Source of the DNA: Prosapia bicincta | Taxonomy: Eukaryota; Arthropoda; Insecta; Hemiptera; Cercopidae | NCBI GenBank assembly: GCA_036971475.1 | Contig: JBAIZL010000002.1 | Span: 354,266,582-354,330,581 of the forward strand | Length of the DNA: 64,000 nt | Direction of reading: 5' to 3' | In this document: piece by piece, positions 59,821 to 64,000 of the stretch | Layout of the letters: each line of letters opens with the position of its first letter | Position numbering within the stretch: position 1 is the stretch's first letter | Program-made: the position numbers and the translations under genes | The notes under the pieces: generated by a model | What the model was told of the DNA's origin: nothing | Databases searched by the model: none | Seen by the model: the letters and a program-made list of their open reading frames with translations, nothing else

Positions 59821-60254
59821 AACAGTTCTAGGTAATAATCAAAGATTAAGAATAGTTCTTGACCAAAAACACGGTTGATACGTGGGTCAAGAAAAATTTA
59901 TTTTTAATACATAAATGTTTTTGACTCACGTAATATCCGAGTTTTTTTCAACAAAACATTTTGTGAGTGTCTCCTCTATTTATAGTTTTTTCAAATAAAT
60001 AAATATCTCTAAAAATCACTACTATATTTTTTTAATTAATTGATTTCAAATTAGTGTAATTCATGACCACATGCTGGCGACGGACATCCATTGTTATTAG
60101 CTGGAAATTTGAAGAAATTATTTTAAATGAAACAATTTTAATCTGTTGACCACTACAGTGCCTATATTTAAAGAAAAAATCAAAATTTGGTAAAATTGGG
60201 TTTAGCAGTATATAATACTACTATAATACAGTTAATACAGAAAAATGTAAGAAT
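59821..60254. other. AT-rich spacer, nothing recognised
   Basis: No coding or repeat content recognised. Confidence 0.5.
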
Positions 60255-61228
60255 AAATGGTTGTAAGAGAAGCAACGATAATGGCCTTTTCTTTGAATTT
60301 CAGAACAAAATAAAAGTTTCGGCATAAATATACAATTTCTAAAACCGTGTGCCGAAATTTGGGACACTAACTAAGGTTTAGCTCTATAATCGAAAAAGTA
60401 TAACTTTTTTTGCGGTTAAAAACAAATGTTTATATGTGTCTGGAAACGAAACAGGAACGTTTTTATTTTATTTCTTGGATAATTGTGACAATAATTAGAA
60501 AAAGTACGGTTTTCGTTATAAATAAAACAAAATTTTAATACACAAAGACTGAGCTTTGTAGTGCGGGAACATGTGAAAAATTTTTAATCTAACGGGAATC
60601 ATCCTTACACAGGCGCTATTCTTAGGAACAGATGTATCGAACTTCTTCCGTACATGTCCGCCAATGACAGGAAGACAACGAGTGTTAGCAAAAACCTAAT
60701 AATATGTTCTTCAAAAAGTCCGTTTCTAAGCAACAAATATAAATTTAAGTTTTGTTATTAGTAGTTCATTGAATCACTAACAAACTGCGTTTTCGTATAA
60801 TATCGAGCGAAATAAAGTAATGAAGAACTTAATATGTAACATATCAATAGACATGAATATAGTTTAAGTTTTACATACGTAACCAAAGTTTAAAACTGAA
60901 AGTACAACATAAAATCGGATTGAAATTTATAAAAAAACCCGATCGGATCCAAGACGTAAAAATAGGATTTGTAATGTAAGATAGTTACAACCCAAATAGT
61001 AAGGAGTTAATACTTTTATAAAGCAAAGAATTTAAGCAGTTACAGAGATACTCACGCACAAAGGAGTACGTTTGGTAGATAAATACTCCAGAATGATCTT
61101 TCCACCATTCCCATACTCCAGGATATTCCTCTGTTTAGTATTAACTGTGTAGTTTTATTATAACACATTTGCTTTAACATATTCCCAGTTACTCCCAAGC
61201 AAACTTGTGTACCAATATCTTATTACAG
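60255..61228 (+). repeat. Direct duplication D3, copy 1
   Basis: Collinear with 62885-63998, sharing ACACAAAGACTGAGC, TTCCGTACATGTCCGCCAAT, AAAAAGTCCGTTTCTAAGCA, GATAAATACTCC and, at the right end, TATCTTATTACAG. The match ends at a splice-acceptor-like CAG. No open frame is preserved in both copies. Confidence 0.85.
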
Positions 61229-61426
61229 ATACGCCTATCTCTAGGGCTCATATAGTCCGATGTTTTCATACGTTTATCCCTGCTCTTGTCCCCCACTCCA
61301 GCTAAATATTACGCCAAGGTCGATTGTATCGGTTTATTGTAAATTTTTGGAAAAGAATTTTACGTTCGTTTGTTCAATGTCACCAATTAAAATCTTTTCT
61401 CGACCGTATCATATCGACGTTGTAGA
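61229..61426 (+). other. Possible exon after the D3 acceptor-like site
   Basis: After TTACAG at 61228 one frame entered with AT is open for about 24 codons (TPISRAHIVRCFHTFIPALV). Alternatively, a later acceptor (CTCTAG at 61243) would open a longer Cys-containing frame (SPMFSYVYPCSCPPLQLNIT, onward to HIDVVE). It would run to a good donor GAAG|GTAAAT at 61427. Neither has a recognised family. The unmatched part of the second D3 copy lies beyond the window. Confidence 0.25.
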
Positions 61427-61769
61427 AGGTAAATGTGTAAACGCACAAGTAAACTAACCTTACGGACATAAAAACACTAAAAAAGATATCATATTCAAGC
61501 GAGGTTGTTTTATAAATTACTAAAAGGCCCGTTTCAACCGTAGACATTTGTCTATTTTCAGGCTAATCACAAGTAAACCACGGGTTTTAAACATACCTGC
61601 ACCTGAATTGCATATTTAGCGCCGTCTAATCTTGTATTGCCATACAACATATAAAATTTATTTGGAACATTATATCATCCTTCAATACTTCACTTCTCAT
61701 CTACCATTTCATTGCGATCTCGTGAAATTAAACGCTTAAACGAACATGAACAAGTGCGCTCGCACGCAA
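61427..61769. other. Spacer, nothing recognised
   Basis: No coding or repeat content recognised. Confidence 0.5.
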
Positions 61770-61815
61770 GCGTGTTTGTGAGTGTGTATTTGTGTGTTTG
61801 TGCGTGCGTGTGTGC

Positions 61816-61882
<67 letters not shown>
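61770..61882. repeat. (TG)n microsatellite
   Basis: GTGTGT with TTTG and CGTG interruptions at the left, pure TG at the right. Confidence 0.95.
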
Positions 61883-61883
<1 letters not shown>

Positions 61884-62306
61884 ACGCAATGAAGTATGAT
61901 TGTGAGTTCATGTTTAGCTATTTATTAATCACTTGCTCAAATATTTTATATGTCTTATATCCACGAGACAACCGCTGTAACAAAGAGTGGAGTTTGGTCG
62001 AACTTCTACAGTAGCATTGTATATTTAATATTTCTTTCTACTTTGTGAAACGAGTATATAATTTTTACTATGAGAACTTGTGATCACATTTTCTCAAACT
62101 GTGACTAACTTAAAGTGTTACAATAACGTAAAATGAAGCTTAATTAGAAACATCTCGCCATAGATGCAAACGATAGCTACAGAATGGGTTACTGGCTGCG
62201 TTACCACGACACATACTCAGTATTAGGACTACTCCCGGCTTAGGTTTCTCTCGTTGCATACACGTACATATGAAGTTGCAAACAATAGGCCTATTCAATA
62301 CGTTTT
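61883..62306. other. Spacer, nothing recognised
   Basis: No coding or repeat content recognised. Confidence 0.5.
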
Positions 62307-62420
62307 TATATTCGTTGAATGTTTAATAAAAGTGCTTAGGTTTGTAAAATACAAGCAGAATATATATTCGTTGAATGTTTAATAAAAGTGCTTAGGTTTG
62401 TAAAATGCAAGCAGAATAAG
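62307..62420. repeat. 56-bp tandem duplication
   Basis: TTCGTTGAATGTTTAATAAA begins at 62311 and again at 62367. The two units are almost identical, so the duplication is recent. Confidence 0.95.
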
Positions 62421-62563
62421 AATATCATATCAAAAGGGTTAGTTTTATATTAGTCAATGTTTAATTTTGAATTGTTCTAGCCTGTCCGTTTGTTGTATTA
62501 TAGTAATTGTTTGAATGAAATTAATGTCCTCTTATAAATAATTAAAACGTAGCCTGTACGAGT

Positions 62564-62564
62564 A

Positions 62565-62597
<33 letters not shown>

Positions 62598-62627
62598 CTC
62601 TCTCTCTCTCTCTATCTCTCTCTCTCA
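62564..62627. repeat. (TC)n microsatellite
   Basis: CTCTCT run with TTTCTTTC and CTATCT interruptions. Confidence 0.95.
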
Positions 62628-62884
62628 TAACATAGGGTGATATGTTATTGAGTTGTAAGTATTTCAAATACGGCAGTAATATTAATTTGTTATATTTTTA
62701 CCAATAAAATAAGTATTAGCTTCTCCAGGAAAACAATGATATAACAAAATTTACATACACAGTGTAAATACAATGTATTGTGTTTGAACTAAGAGTCTTT
62801 CGTGCATGACGTTCATGGTAACATCTTTTTAATGCTTTTTAAATTTTTTTCTATGTAGCAATACTATACGAATATAGAGTAGCT

Positions 62885-64000
62885 TATGGTTATAAACATA
62901 TGATTATAAGAGAAGCAAAGATAATAAACTATCCTGTAGTTTATTACCAAAAGAAAAATTGGTATAAATAAAATGTCTAAAATCATGTGCCATGTTGTGA
63001 GGCACTATCTAAACTTTCATTCTAAAGAAGAGAAGTTTAACATTTTTGGCCGATTGGAAAATATTTGAAAGTGCAGAATCGAAACCGGAACGCTTTTATT
63101 TGTTCGTATAGAGCAAAGATAATTACAAAAAGTACAGTTTTTGTTTATAAATAAAAACACAATAATCTTACACAAAGACTGAGCATTGTATTACGGAAAA
63201 ATGTGGAACGTTTTTAACCTAACGTAGTCATCCTTACACAGGCGCCACGCTTAGGGACAGGTGTATCGCTCCTCTTCCGTACATGTCCGCCAATACAGGA
63301 GGTCAAGGGTTGTTAACAAAAACTTAAAAATATGTTGGGCAAAAAGTCCGTTTCTAAGCAACAATTATATATTTAGGTTTTCTTTTAAGAAGTTCATTGA
63401 ACCACTAACAGATTGCGCTTCTACATGATTTCGCGCGTCATTAAGTATTAAAAAACCTAATATGTAACATCAAATGTCAGGAATATACTTTAAATATTGC
63501 ATAAGTAAAATAAGTATCCAAAGAATTAAAACTGACAATACAGTATGAATTCAGACATAAAATTAAGTGAAGCAACAAAATATATGTTACACTTGAAATT
63601 TATAAAACACCACTATCGGGTTAAAGAAGTCAAAAACTGGTTTTATAATACAAGTTAGTTACAATCCAAATTGTAAGTCTCTTTCAAAACAAAGAAGACT
63701 TTTGAGAATAGATTTGTTTCAAAACTCTCTACTGTTTACCGTCTGCAAGTGTAAAACATTTACAGAGATACTCACGCACACACACATGCACGGGCACTCA
63801 GGAGTAAGTTGGGTAGATAAATACTCCTGAATGATCTTTCTTCCATTCCCATAAACCAGGATTTTCATCTGCTCAGGACTAAATGTATAGTTTTATTATA
63901 ACATATAAATCTAAGAAATATAATAATATGTAACAAATATTTACTTCAAGAAATTTCCAGTTATACCAAAGCAAACTTTTACCACCATCTTATTGCAGAT
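62885..64000 (+). repeat. Direct duplication D3, copy 2 (runs to window end)
   Basis: Second copy of 60255-61228, about 2.63 kb downstream at its left part. It carries about 140 bp more, partly CA-rich sequence near 63776-63795. It reaches TCTTATTGCAGAT at the last bases of the window, so the matching acceptor-like site is present but what follows is not. Confidence 0.85.

Overview
The window reads as repeat-dense, AT-rich nuclear DNA of an arthropod, most likely an insect. The grounds are interstitial TTAGG-type repeats, an animal-type Helitron with a spliced Rep/helicase gene, Jockey-like and I-like LINEs, a Penelope-like element, Ty3/gypsy remnants, hAT and pogo-like MITEs, and short exons with GT/AG introns. 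A hemipteran is possible but unproven. No bacterial-style gene, rRNA gene, CRISPR array or intact host gene is visible.

Layout, left to right. 1-10.5 kb: remnants of an I-like LINE, a hAT/ZBED-type transposase, an RNase H piece of another LINE, a Jockey piece, a dispersed repeat, a Helitron 3' end and a second I-like LINE broken by a (TG)n tract. 11.7-23.5 kb: copy A of a large direct duplication (D1), split by a nearly full-length Helitron at 11939-17729. 23.5-27.1 kb: dispersed repeat, a second Helitron end and a Ty3/gypsy remnant. 29-33 kb: two tandem copies of a composite repeat whose core is a ~163-bp satellite in one and a (CA)n tract in the other. 33.5-34.9 kb: two Penelope-like reverse transcriptase pieces facing each other. 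35-47.8 kb: four plausible host exons on the plus strand and a second direct duplication (D2: 35.9-39.65 and 44.86-47.55 kb) that duplicates one 44-nt exon. Between the D2 copies lie an inverted-repeat-bounded block and a LINE with an RNase H domain. 49.2-55.7 kb: copy B of D1, without the Helitron. 55.8-59.7 kb: a foldback element, dispersed repeats and an undiagnosed leader-like block. 60.2-64 kb: a third direct duplication (D3), each copy ending at a splice-acceptor-like CAG.

How the parts relate. The duplications act as internal controls. D1 copy B is a paralogous empty site that fixes both ends of the Helitron. D2 copy B is an empty site for a 1119-bp solo LTR with a 4-bp target duplication in copy A. 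The most biologically interesting inference is that D2 made two alternative 44-nt exons whose phases (1 to 0) prevent both from being used together in frame before the next exon at 47722. Every TE open frame seen carries a stop, frameshift or truncation. All similarity statements were made by eye, without alignment software or database search.
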